From positions 1 through 58,956 of the forward strand of contig JAZKDW010000058.1 in the NCBI GenBank assembly GCA_040387375.1: DNA of 58,956 bases, written 5' to 3'. Made by a program: the position numbers and the translations under genes. This stretch comes from JAZKDW01 sp040387375 (GTDB lineage Bacteria; Pseudomonadota; Gammaproteobacteria; Burkholderiales; Burkholderiaceae_D). A model generated the notes under the pieces. That model was given only the letters and a program-made list of their open reading frames with translations, was not told the DNA's origin and searched no databases. This document shows positions 52,228-58,956 of this stretch, in pieces (position 1 is the first letter of the stretch; the number at the start of each line of letters is the position of its first letter).

Positions 52228-52386
52228 TCAATGACGATTGAAAGAAACGTCACCTTTGAAATCCCAGTAGATGACCACTCTGTTATTCACACGCATCACG
52301 CTTATTTTCCCGGCAGTTATCAACCATAAACCGCCGTGCCATGCAAAATTGAATTTCTTGAATCCGCGCTTTCCCTTGGTGATCAT
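52228..52386 (-). CDS. small hypothetical protein (52 residues)
   Basis: An ATG at 52386 with AGGAGA seven bases upstream opens a 52-codon frame. The product is basic and aromatic-rich: 'KGKRGFKKFNFAWHGGLWLIT', then 'ISVMRVNNRVVIYWDFKGDV'. There is no signal peptide or membrane helix. I do not recognise the family. The good ribosome-binding site and non-random composition favour a real gene. The frame is open upstream to 52581, but without support. Confidence 0.5.
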   Translation of the reverse strand: MITKGKRGFKKFNFAWHGGLWLITAGKISVMRVNNRVVIYWDFKGDVSFNRH

Positions 52387-52681
52387 TGTGGGTCTCCTGA
52401 GCCGGGCGATGCACGCATGACGTGATGCTTGCCCTGGTCGATTGAAAGTACCGCTCCAATCGCAATCCTGTCCATCGCAAGCAGCGGTGTTTGCAAAAAA
52501 ACCACGAAACCAGTCTACGAAGGAGGCCTTTCTCCTCGAACATCGTTGGCTGATTACAACTGTTGGCGTGCGTGCAGTCACCGCAGATTATTCACGTAGA
52601 CTGGGCAAGAATGTCCGCTTGCAGCGGCGGCAGCATGGCGATTGCGGTAAGATTCGGCAAAACGGAGAAAGCCCTCAATTT

Positions 52682-53446
52682 ATGAAAATCGTTACCTGGA
52701 ACGTGAACTCCCTGAAGGTACGCCTGCCTCAGGTACTGCAATGGCTGGCCGATAATCCGGTCGATGTGCTGTGCCTGCAGGAGACCAAAACAACCGATGA
52801 CAAATTTCCTGTCGCCGCGATTGAAGCGGCGGGTTATCAGGTCGCATTTTCCGGCCAGAAAACTTATAACGGCGTAGCCATCCTGTCCAGGCATCCGCTG
52901 CAAGATGTGGTGAAGAACAATCCGCTGTTCGCCGATGAACAGCAACGCATCATCGCCGCCACGATTGAAGGTGTGCGTATCGTGTGCGCCTATGTGCCGA
53001 ATGGCCAGTCGGTCGGTTCGGACAAGTACGAATACAAACTGCGATGGCTGGCGGCGCTGCAGGAATGGCTGGCAGCCGAATTGAAAACTCATGACAAACT
53101 GGCGGTGCTCGGCGACTACAATATTGCGCCGGCCGACCGCGATGTCCATGATCCCGCGCTGTGGCAAGACCAGGTACTGGTTTCGGCGCCCGAACGCGCC
53201 GCATTTCAAGGCCTGTGCGGCCTGAATCTGACCGATGCTTTCCGCCTGTTCGAGCAGCCGGATAAATTGTATAGCTGGTGGGATTACCGGCAAATGGCAT
53301 TTCGGCGCAACATGGGCTTGCGCATCGATCACATCCTGTTATCCCCTCCACTGGCGGCCCGCTGCACTGCCTGCGTCATCGACAAGGCGCCACGCAAATG
53401 GGAACAACCGTCCGACCATGCGCCGGTGATCGCAACGATAGACTGA
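52682..53446 (+). CDS. xth: exodeoxyribonuclease III (AP endonuclease)
   Basis: A 254-residue Mg-dependent nuclease of the ExoIII/APE1 family that cleaves at abasic sites in base-excision repair. Motifs: 'IVTWNVNSLKVRLPQVLQWL', 'VLCLQETKTTDDKFP' (metal Glu), 'GDYNIAPADRDVHDP' (catalytic Asp and Asn), 'LRIDHILLSPPL' and 'KWEQPSDHAPVIATID' (Asp-His). The start at 52682 matches the family; the frame continues upstream to 52442 without homology. Confidence 0.95.
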   Translation: MKIVTWNVNSLKVRLPQVLQWLADNPVDVLCLQETKTTDDKFPVAAIEAAGYQVAFSGQKTYNGVAILSRHPLQDVVKNNPLFADEQQRIIAATIEGVRIVCAYVPNGQSVGSDKYEYKLRWLAALQEWLAAELKTHDKLAVLGDYNIAPADRDVHDPALWQDQVLVSAPERAAFQGLCGLNLTDAFRLFEQPDKLYSWWDYRQMAFRRNMGLRIDHILLSPPLAARCTACVIDKAPRKWEQPSDHAPVIATID

Positions 53447-53575
53447 AAAAATTCTGTAAACAAGCGGGTGGCGCGGCGACTAAATGGTATTCGCACTAGA
53501 AAAGAAAAGACCGCACCGCGCATCCGAACCGGTCTTCCCTGCGTAAACAAGGTGAATGAAACAACCGGAGCCAGC

Positions 53576-54076
53576 ATGAATCGTCGACAATTACTCATCC
53601 AGATAGGCCGCCTTTTTGCAGGGGCCGCGGCATTGTCCCTTGCCGGGCCATCGCTGGCAGCAGCGGCGCTGAAAAAATCGAAAGCGGAATGGCGCGCGTT
53701 ATTGCCGAAGGAAAGTTATGCAGTGCTGTTCGAGGAAGCAACCGAGCGGCCCGGCAGCAGTCCGCTGAACGCAGAGAAAAGAACCGGCACCTATGTTTGC
53801 GCGGCGTGCAACCAGCCGCTGTTCAACAGCGCGCAGAAATTCGAAAGCGGCACCGGCTGGCCGAGTTTCTTCGACGTGTTGCCGAAGGCGGTAGAAAAGC
53901 GCACGGATTACAAGATGATTTTGCCCCGCACCGAATATCACTGCGCACGTTGCGGCGGCCATCAGGGTCACGTGTTTGACGATGGACCGAAACCAACCGG
54001 CCTGCGTTATTGCAACAATGGCGTCGCGTTACGGTTTGTAGCGGCGGACAGTAAATTACCGGAGCTGCGTGCATGA
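53576..54076 (+). CDS. msrB: exported peptide-methionine (R)-S-oxide reductase
   Basis: MsrB repairs methionine-R-sulfoxide. It has 166 residues from the ATG at 53576. The N-terminus 'MNRRQLLIQIGRLFAGAAALSLAGPSLAAAA' looks like a Tat or Sec signal with twin Arg, so the enzyme should be periplasmic, unlike cytoplasmic E. coli MsrB. The core has zinc cysteines in 'YVCAACNQPLF' and 'YHCARCGGHQGH', 'FESGTGWPSFF', and the catalytic Cys in 'RYCNNGVALRF' (usually RYCINS; the NNG is a variation). It overlaps msrA by four bases (ATGA). Confidence 0.92.
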   Translation: MNRRQLLIQIGRLFAGAAALSLAGPSLAAAALKKSKAEWRALLPKESYAVLFEEATERPGSSPLNAEKRTGTYVCAACNQPLFNSAQKFESGTGWPSFFDVLPKAVEKRTDYKMILPRTEYHCARCGGHQGHVFDDGPKPTGLRYCNNGVALRFVAADSKLPELRA

Positions 54077-54666
54077 AAACAATGTTGAGAACAATAGCGG
54101 CACTGGCTTTCCTGCTGGTGACTACGCAGGCGCTGGCGCAAAAGACTGCGACGGCCATCTTTGCCGGCGGTTGTTTCTGGTGTACCGAGTCTGATTTTGA
54201 AAAGCTGCCAGGCGTCCTGTCCGCCGAGTCCGGCTATACCGATGGCAAGACCGTCAATCCGACTTATGCGCAAGTCAGCGGCGGCGGCACCGGGCATACG
54301 GAAGCGGTGCGTGTTACCTACGATCCGGCGAAAGTCAGCTATCCGGCCCTGCTGGATTTTTTCTGGCGCACCATCGATCCCACTGTCAAGGATCGCCAGT
54401 TCTGCGATACAGGCGATCAATACCGGAGCGCGATTTTTTACGACAATGAATCGCAGCGCAAGACCATCGAGGCCAGCAAGGCAGCGATATTGAAAGCCGG
54501 CAGAATCAAGGAAATCCATACCGAGATCGCTCCTGCGGCAAAGTTTTATCCAGCCGAGGATTATCACCAGGACTACTACAAGAAGAACCCGATACGCTAC
54601 AAGTTCTACCGCACCAACTGCGGCCGCGATCAACGGCTGGCGGAAGTGTGGGGGTCGAAGGGCTGA
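54073..54666 (+). CDS. msrA: exported peptide-methionine (S)-S-oxide reductase
   Basis: MsrA repairs methionine-S-sulfoxide. The 197-residue protein begins with an Sec signal peptide (MKTMLRTIAALAFLLVTTQALA), then the active-site 'AIFAGGCFWCTESDFEKLPGV', 'SGYTDGKTVNPTYAQVSGGGTGHTEAVRVTYDP', 'GDQYRSAIFY' and 'FYPAEDYHQDYY'. Coupled translationally to msrB, so both stereoisomers would be repaired in the cell envelope. No membrane electron donor is encoded nearby. Confidence 0.94.
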   Translation: MKTMLRTIAALAFLLVTTQALAQKTATAIFAGGCFWCTESDFEKLPGVLSAESGYTDGKTVNPTYAQVSGGGTGHTEAVRVTYDPAKVSYPALLDFFWRTIDPTVKDRQFCDTGDQYRSAIFYDNESQRKTIEASKAAILKAGRIKEIHTEIAPAAKFYPAEDYHQDYYKKNPIRYKFYRTNCGRDQRLAEVWGSKG

Positions 54667-54677
54667 GTATTATGTAG

Positions 54678-55079
54678 TTACTGCCCGAGCAGTTTCTGGA
54701 GCGTATCCAGATCCTGCCTGACCAGTGTGGCATCTTCCTCGAATTTGGCATCCGACATATCCGGCGTGCGGAATAAGGTAAAGAGCAGCTCGCTGCCTTC
54801 ACCGTTGGGCAACACGCGCATCGGCACATACACTTCAACGCCGGGTGTTGTCATCACATAGTGGTCCAGCACACCCAGCGAATTTTTTTCCACGAAACGA
54901 ACCGGCATCGGTCCGTATGGTGTTTCCGCAATCCAGCCGGAAGCGGTCTGCTTCACCGACAGGCAGAGCCCGGATGCCCATTGCGGTAAATTAGCGGGGT
55001 TGGAGACAAAGTCGACGACCTTCTGCGGGGTACAGGCGATCGGCACACTCAATGTGCGGGATGCAAGCAGCGCAACCAT
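54678..55079 (-). CDS. SRPBCC-fold (START/polyketide-cyclase-like) protein
   Basis: A 133-residue protein with the SRPBCC pattern: 'SRTLSVPIACTPQKVVDFVSNPANLPQWASGL' at the N-terminus, a beta-rich middle and a C-terminal long helix ('FEEDATLVRQDLDTLQKLLG'). Family members bind hydrophobic ligands; function unknown. It starts four bases after the stop of the upstream 86-residue gene, so the two form a small operon convergent with msrBA. Confidence 0.8.
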   Translation of the reverse strand: MVALLASRTLSVPIACTPQKVVDFVSNPANLPQWASGLCLSVKQTASGWIAETPYGPMPVRFVEKNSLGVLDHYVMTTPGVEVYVPMRVLPNGEGSELLFTLFRTPDMSDAKFEEDATLVRQDLDTLQKLLGQ

Positions 55080-55083
55080 GGAA

Positions 55084-55344
55084 TCAGCTTTCCTTTTTGA
55101 GCAATTGTTTTTCGAACGCCGTATCCAGCTTGCTGACCCGCCTCGGCGTCTGCGGACCGAAGCGGTTCACGAAGCTTACGAAGTCATCCAGTTCCAGTGT
55201 CTCACTCAATTTTTCCTGCACGCCATCGTCGGCCGTCAGCACCAGGTAAAACAATCCGCTGGCGGTGCGCACCATGGAATAATGCGCATTGCCGCTGCGC
55301 GACTTGAGCCGCTCGACTGCCGCGCTTGCTCTGGTTGATCTCAT
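55084..55344 (-). CDS. hypothetical 86-residue protein
   Basis: A small soluble basic protein with no recognised domain: 'NAHYSMVRTASGLFYLVLTADDG' suggests beta strands, followed by helical 'ELDDFVSFVNRFGPQTPRRVSKLDTAFEKQLLKKES'. A GGAG site precedes the ATG. Co-transcribed with the SRPBCC gene. Function unknown. Confidence 0.7.
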   Translation of the reverse strand: MRSTRASAAVERLKSRSGNAHYSMVRTASGLFYLVLTADDGVQEKLSETLELDDFVSFVNRFGPQTPRRVSKLDTAFEKQLLKKES

Positions 55345-55373
55345 GATCCACTCCTTGACGAATGGGTGTGATT

Positions 55374-57284
55374 TTAACGGCTTGCGCCGGCCACCGCATC
55401 CCTGACTTGCTGCAGCGACAGCGGATCCTCGATCGTTGTCAAATCACCGGCATCCCTGCCCTCGCAGATTGCCTGTATCGCCCGGCGCAACAGCTTGCCT
55501 GAACGTGTTTTCGGCAGCAGCGTGACGCAATACACATGGGCAGGACGCGCCACCGCGCCAAGCTGCCTGTCGACCACGGCCATCACTTCCGTTTCCAGTG
55601 CCTGCCTGCTCTCCGGCGTTGCGGCCGCCTCTGCATTTTTCGGAATCACGAACGCTACCGCCACCTGCCCCTTCAACTTGTCCTCTACCCCCACCACGGC
55701 GACCTCGGACACATTCGGGTGGCTGGAAATGCTTTCTTCTATTTCACGCGTGCCGAGGCGATGGCCGGCGACATTGATCACATCGTCGGTACGGCCAAGA
55801 ATGAAATAATATCCGTCGGCGTCCCGAATGCCCCAGTCGAAGGTGGAATAGACTTGCTCATTCCGGAAATTCGACCAGTAGGTTTTGACGAACCGTTCGT
55901 CATCGCCATACACGGTCTGCATGCAGCCGGGCGGCAGCGGCCCTTCGAGCACAACCACACCCTTTTCATTGGTGCCGCATTCCTCACCGGTCGATTCATT
56001 CAGTATCCTGACCTTGTAGCCGGGCATCGGCACACCGGGACTGCCCAGCCGGGTCGGCTTGTCCTCGATCCCCTTCGCGATCGACAGGATCGGCCAGCCG
56101 GTCTCGGTTTGCCAGTAATTGTCGATGATCGGCACGCCCAATGCGGACGCGATCCATTGCGAGGTGGTTTCATCGAGCGGCTCACCGGCCAGGTACAGCG
56201 CCTTCAGGGACGACAGGTCGTATTTTTTCATCAGCTCCGGCGGCTGTTTTTTCAGCACACGCACGGCGGTGGGTGCGGAAAACATGCGCGTCACCTTGTA
56301 TTTCTCGACCATGCTCCACCAGATGCCGCCATCCGGACGAACCGGCAAACCTTCGTACATGACGGTTGCCATGCCTGCGATCAGCGGTCCATACACGATA
56401 TAGGAATGGCCAACCACCCAGCCGATATCGGAGGTCGCGAAGTAGACTTCGCCCGGATTGCCGCAAAAAATATGTTTCATCGACGACGCCAGCGCGACCG
56501 CATATCCGCCCACATCGCGCTGCACGCCCTTGGGATTGCCGGTCGTGCCGGACGTGTAGAGAATATAGGAGATGTCGCTGGAATCGAGCCAGGTCACCGG
56601 CACTTGTGCATCGATGTGCTGCTGGCGCAGGGCGGCGTAATCGAGATCACGGCCGGCCAGCAATCGCATCGGCGCCAGGCCCCGGTTGACCAGCAGCACA
56701 TGCGCCGGCTTGTGGCGCGCCAGATTGATCGCCTCGTCCAGCAGGGGTTTGTACGGGATTGCCTTGCCGTTGCGCGAGCCGGCGTCGGCCGAAAAAATCA
56801 GCGCCGGTTTTGCATCGTCGATACGGGTGGCCAGGCTGTTGGCAGCAAAGCCGCCGAAAACTACCGAATGGATTGCGCCTATACGCGCGCAGGCAAGCAT
56901 GGCGAAGGTCGCTTCGGCAATCATCGGCATGTAAATCAGCACCCGATCGCCCTTGCGCACGCCCAGCGCCAGCATGACGGCTGCGGTGCGCTGCACCTCG
57001 GCGTGCAGTTCTCTGAACGAATACACCCGGTCCTGTGGCTGCCCGTCGGCGGTTTCTGTCGACACCGCAATCAGCGCCGGCTTGTCCCCTTGCGTGGCCA
57101 CCCAGCGATCGACCGCGTTATGGCACAGGTTGGTTTTGCCGCCGGCAAACCATTTCGAAAACGGCGGCCTGGAATCGTCGAGCACCTGTGAATACGGCGC
57201 ATGCCAGTCAATCAGCTTCGCTTCTTGCGCCCAGTATGTTTGGGGGTCGTCGATTGATTGCCGATAGGTTTCTGCGAAGTTCAT
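55374..57284 (-). CDS. prpE: propionate-CoA ligase
   Basis: An acyl-adenylate enzyme that activates propionate for the methylcitrate cycle. It has 636 residues from the ATG at 57284, preceded by GGAG; a start four codons earlier would place that GGAG inside the gene. Motifs: 'AETYRQSIDDPQTYWAQEAKLIDWH', 'YILYTSGTTGNPKGVQRDVGGYAV' (P-loop), 'DNYWQTETGWPI', 'YSTFDWGIRDADGYYFILGRTDDVINVAGHRLGTREIE', and the acetylatable Lys in 'KTRSGKLLRR'. 'DVGGYAVAL' and adjacency to prpD favour PrpE over acetyl-CoA synthetase. 119 bases downstream of prpD. Confidence 0.93.
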   Translation of the reverse strand: MNFAETYRQSIDDPQTYWAQEAKLIDWHAPYSQVLDDSRPPFSKWFAGGKTNLCHNAVDRWVATQGDKPALIAVSTETADGQPQDRVYSFRELHAEVQRTAAVMLALGVRKGDRVLIYMPMIAEATFAMLACARIGAIHSVVFGGFAANSLATRIDDAKPALIFSADAGSRNGKAIPYKPLLDEAINLARHKPAHVLLVNRGLAPMRLLAGRDLDYAALRQQHIDAQVPVTWLDSSDISYILYTSGTTGNPKGVQRDVGGYAVALASSMKHIFCGNPGEVYFATSDIGWVVGHSYIVYGPLIAGMATVMYEGLPVRPDGGIWWSMVEKYKVTRMFSAPTAVRVLKKQPPELMKKYDLSSLKALYLAGEPLDETTSQWIASALGVPIIDNYWQTETGWPILSIAKGIEDKPTRLGSPGVPMPGYKVRILNESTGEECGTNEKGVVVLEGPLPPGCMQTVYGDDERFVKTYWSNFRNEQVYSTFDWGIRDADGYYFILGRTDDVINVAGHRLGTREIEESISSHPNVSEVAVVGVEDKLKGQVAVAFVIPKNAEAAATPESRQALETEVMAVVDRQLGAVARPAHVYCVTLLPKTRSGKLLRRAIQAICEGRDAGDLTTIEDPLSLQQVRDAVAGASR

Positions 57285-57403
57285 TTTTGTCTCCATCGTA
57301 TTGCGTACGTCATCAGTATAGCGATGCCGGGATAATATTATTGTGCCGGAATCAACTTACCGGCCTCTTACGCAAACGCGCAATGTCAGCGTTGCGTTTT
57401 TTC

Positions 57404-58846
57404 TCAAATCACGTACAAGTCGACGTATTCGTTAACTGGCATCGCTTCCAGCTTTTCCTGGTCGAGCGAGATGTCGAGGATCGCCTTTTGCTGCCGGGCC
57501 GGGAACTGGCGTGCCAGGTTGGTTCTGAATTTTTCTTCAAGCAGCGGAATGCCCTCGTTGCGGCGGCGGGCATGGCCAATCGGATATTCGACCACGATTT
57601 CCTGCAGTGTCTCGCCATCCTTGAATTCGACCGTCAGCCCATTGGCGATCGAGCGTTTTTCCGGATCATGATAATCGCTGGTGAACGCCGTATCCTCAAC
57701 GCAAATGATCTTGTCGCGCAGCACATCGATGCGCTGGTCCGACGCCACATCATCTTCATAATCGGACGCCGTCAGGCGCCCGAAAATCAGCGGCACCGCC
57801 ACCATGTACTGGATGCAGTGATCGCGATCGGCCGGGTTATCCAGCGGACCTTTCTTGTCGATGATGCGGATGCAGGCTTCATGTGTGCGGATCGTGATTT
57901 TCGAGATGTCGCCGACCGTCCTGCCAGCCATCTCGAGCATTGTATGCAAGGTCATTGCCGCTTCAACGGCGGTTTGCGCATGGAACTCCGCCGGGAAGGA
58001 AATCTTGAACAGCACGTTTTCCATCACATAATTTCCATACGCGCGCTGGAACCGGAATGGCTGGCCCTTGAACAGCACATCGTAGAAACCCCAGGTCCTG
58101 GCGGTCAGCACCGATGGATAACCCATCTCGCCCGTCCTGGCGATCAAGGCCAGGCGCACCGCGCGTGAAGTTGCATCACCTGCCGCCCATGATTTGCGTG
58201 AACCGGTATTCGGCGAATGACGATAGGTGCGCAGCGGCTGGCCGTCGACCCAGGCCAGCGACACGGCATTGAGGATTTCCTCGCGCGTCAGGCCGAGCAT
58301 GCCGGCCACCACCGCGGTCGACGCTACCTTGACCAGCACGACGTGGTCGAGGCCGACCTTGTTGAATGAATTTTCGAGCGCGATGCAACCCTGGATTTCA
58401 TGCGCCTTGATCATCGCCGTCAATACGTCCCGCATCGTCAGCGGTTTTTTGCCGGTTGCCACCGCATTGCGCGACAACCAGTCGGCGGTCGCCAGGATGC
58501 CGCCGAGGTTATCGGACGGATGCCCCCATTCCGCCGCCAGCCAGGTATCGTTGAAGTCCAGCCAGCGGATCATGGCGCCGATGTTGAATGCGGCCTGCAC
58601 CGGATCAAGCTGGAACTGCGTGCCGGGCACCCGGGCGCCGTTGGGCACGATGGTGCCGGGCACGATCGGGCCCAGCAGCTTTTTGCAGGCTGGATATTCC
58701 AGCGCTTCCAGGCCGCAGCCGAGAGTATCGATAAGGCAGTTGCGGGCGGTGTCGTACGCAAGCCCGGAGGTAATATTGAATTCGGTGACATAGTCGACAA
58801 TGTCGACCAGCACCTGATCCCAGTCGGGGCGATTGGCGGCATTCAT
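57404..58846 (-). CDS. prpD: 2-methylcitrate dehydratase
   Basis: PrpD dehydrates 2-methylcitrate to 2-methyl-cis-aconitate in propionate catabolism; it is an iron-sulfur-independent MmgE/PrpD-fold enzyme. The 480 residues contain 'ARNCLIDTLGCGLEALEYPACKKLLGPIVPGTIVPNGARVPGT', 'AAFNIGAMIRWLDFNDTWLAAEWGHPSDNLGGILA', 'GLDHVVLVKVASTAVVAGMLG' and 'RTYRHSPNTGSRKSWAAGDATSRAVRLA', all characteristic of PrpD. Its ATG overlaps the stop of the upstream partial gene (ATGA). Followed by prpE. Confidence 0.95.
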   Translation of the reverse strand: MNAANRPDWDQVLVDIVDYVTEFNITSGLAYDTARNCLIDTLGCGLEALEYPACKKLLGPIVPGTIVPNGARVPGTQFQLDPVQAAFNIGAMIRWLDFNDTWLAAEWGHPSDNLGGILATADWLSRNAVATGKKPLTMRDVLTAMIKAHEIQGCIALENSFNKVGLDHVVLVKVASTAVVAGMLGLTREEILNAVSLAWVDGQPLRTYRHSPNTGSRKSWAAGDATSRAVRLALIARTGEMGYPSVLTARTWGFYDVLFKGQPFRFQRAYGNYVMENVLFKISFPAEFHAQTAVEAAMTLHTMLEMAGRTVGDISKITIRTHEACIRIIDKKGPLDNPADRDHCIQYMVAVPLIFGRLTASDYEDDVASDQRIDVLRDKIICVEDTAFTSDYHDPEKRSIANGLTVEFKDGETLQEIVVEYPIGHARRRNEGIPLLEEKFRTNLARQFPARQQKAILDISLDQEKLEAMPVNEYVDLYVI

Positions 58847-58956
58847 GTCAAATCAGACACGGCAGCCGCCGGCTTTGTTCCATAGAGCGGCTTGCGAGTC
58901 AGTGTGCGGATGATGCGGGTTGATTTGGGGTGCAGGGCAAGGCGCGAGGAGCGCCG
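58843..58956 (-). CDS. 3' end of an unidentified gene overlapping prpD
   Basis: The last 37 codons of a minus-strand frame that runs off the window edge. The visible tail reads '...IIRTLTRKPLYGTKPAAAVSDLT' and its TGA overlaps the prpD ATG by four bases, as between genes of one operon. It does not look like the C-terminus of PrpB or PrpC as I know them. Identity cannot be given from 37 residues. Confidence 0.6.
   Translation of the reverse strand, partial: RRSSRLALHPKSTRIIRTLTRKPLYGTKPAAAVSDLT

Noticed and set aside
55536..57191. 551-codon plus-strand open frame opposite prpE
   Set aside because: Shadow of prpE; no domain recognisable.

Overview
The window reads as chromosomal DNA of a moderately GC-rich betaproteobacterium (Burkholderiales, most likely Oxalobacteraceae). 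This is inferred from the DUF3460-scpA-panC order, a divergent pepA/lptFG pair, a DUF934-containing cysI-cysH-cysD-cysN operon next to a CysB-type regulator, and a prpD-prpE pair. Coding density is high. I see no rRNA, tRNA, CRISPR array, prophage or transposase gene.

Layout. 1-4.7 kb holds housekeeping genes: a BamE-like lipoprotein, DUF3460, scpA, panC, a DinB-family protein, a lone ParA-like ATPase and a hotdog thioesterase. 4.7-21.4 kb is a 15-gene cobalamin locus, all on the minus strand. It contains cobT-cobS-cobC, then two TonB receptors each behind its own promoter and cobalamin riboswitch, then btuC-btuD-cobO-cobB-cobU-cbiB-cobD-btuF-cobQ-bluB, mostly with overlapping or nearly touching ends. 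Together these genes cover B12 uptake (BtuB, BtuF, BtuCD), late amidations (CobB, CobQ), adenosylation (CobO), aminopropanol arm synthesis and attachment (CobD, CbiB), the lower ligand (BluB, CobT) and nucleotide loop assembly (CobU, CobS, CobC). Corrin-ring methylation genes are not in the window.

21.6-29.7 kb is an accessory stretch: an alpha/beta hydrolase, two methyltransferases, two paralogous beta-propeller lipoproteins (one frameshifted), a membrane protein, a DUF808 protein and an ALDH7-type dehydrogenase. 29.8-38.1 kb is sulfur assimilation: a CysB-like regulator divergent from a TauE/SafE permease, cysI, DUF934, cysH (iron-sulfur type, so probably an APS reductase), cysD, cysN, the uroporphyrinogen methyltransferase cobA and a convergent small CbiX chelatase. 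The last two probably serve siroheme synthesis for CysI.

38.1-58.9 kb holds lptG and lptF, divergent pepA, an 8.7-kb cyclic beta-1,2-glucan synthase gene, a Tat-type dienelactone hydrolase, a 52-codon small gene, xth, an exported msrB-msrA pair, a SRPBCC protein, prpE, prpD and the 3' end of one more gene that overlaps prpD.

The most notable non-coding structures are as follows. (i) A 137-bp MITE-like element with 19-bp terminal inverted repeats and a 5-bp target duplication (CGAAG) has split one arm of an inverted REP doublet at 2.8-3.0 kb. (ii) A promoter, riboswitch and signal-peptide cassette of about 490 bp is tandemly duplicated. Its regulatory part differs at only two positions, yet it drives two dissimilar receptors. 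(iii) A REP element supplies the stop codon of cbiX. (iv) A structured leader with an attenuator-like hairpin, but no recognisable B12 box, lies upstream of cobT.
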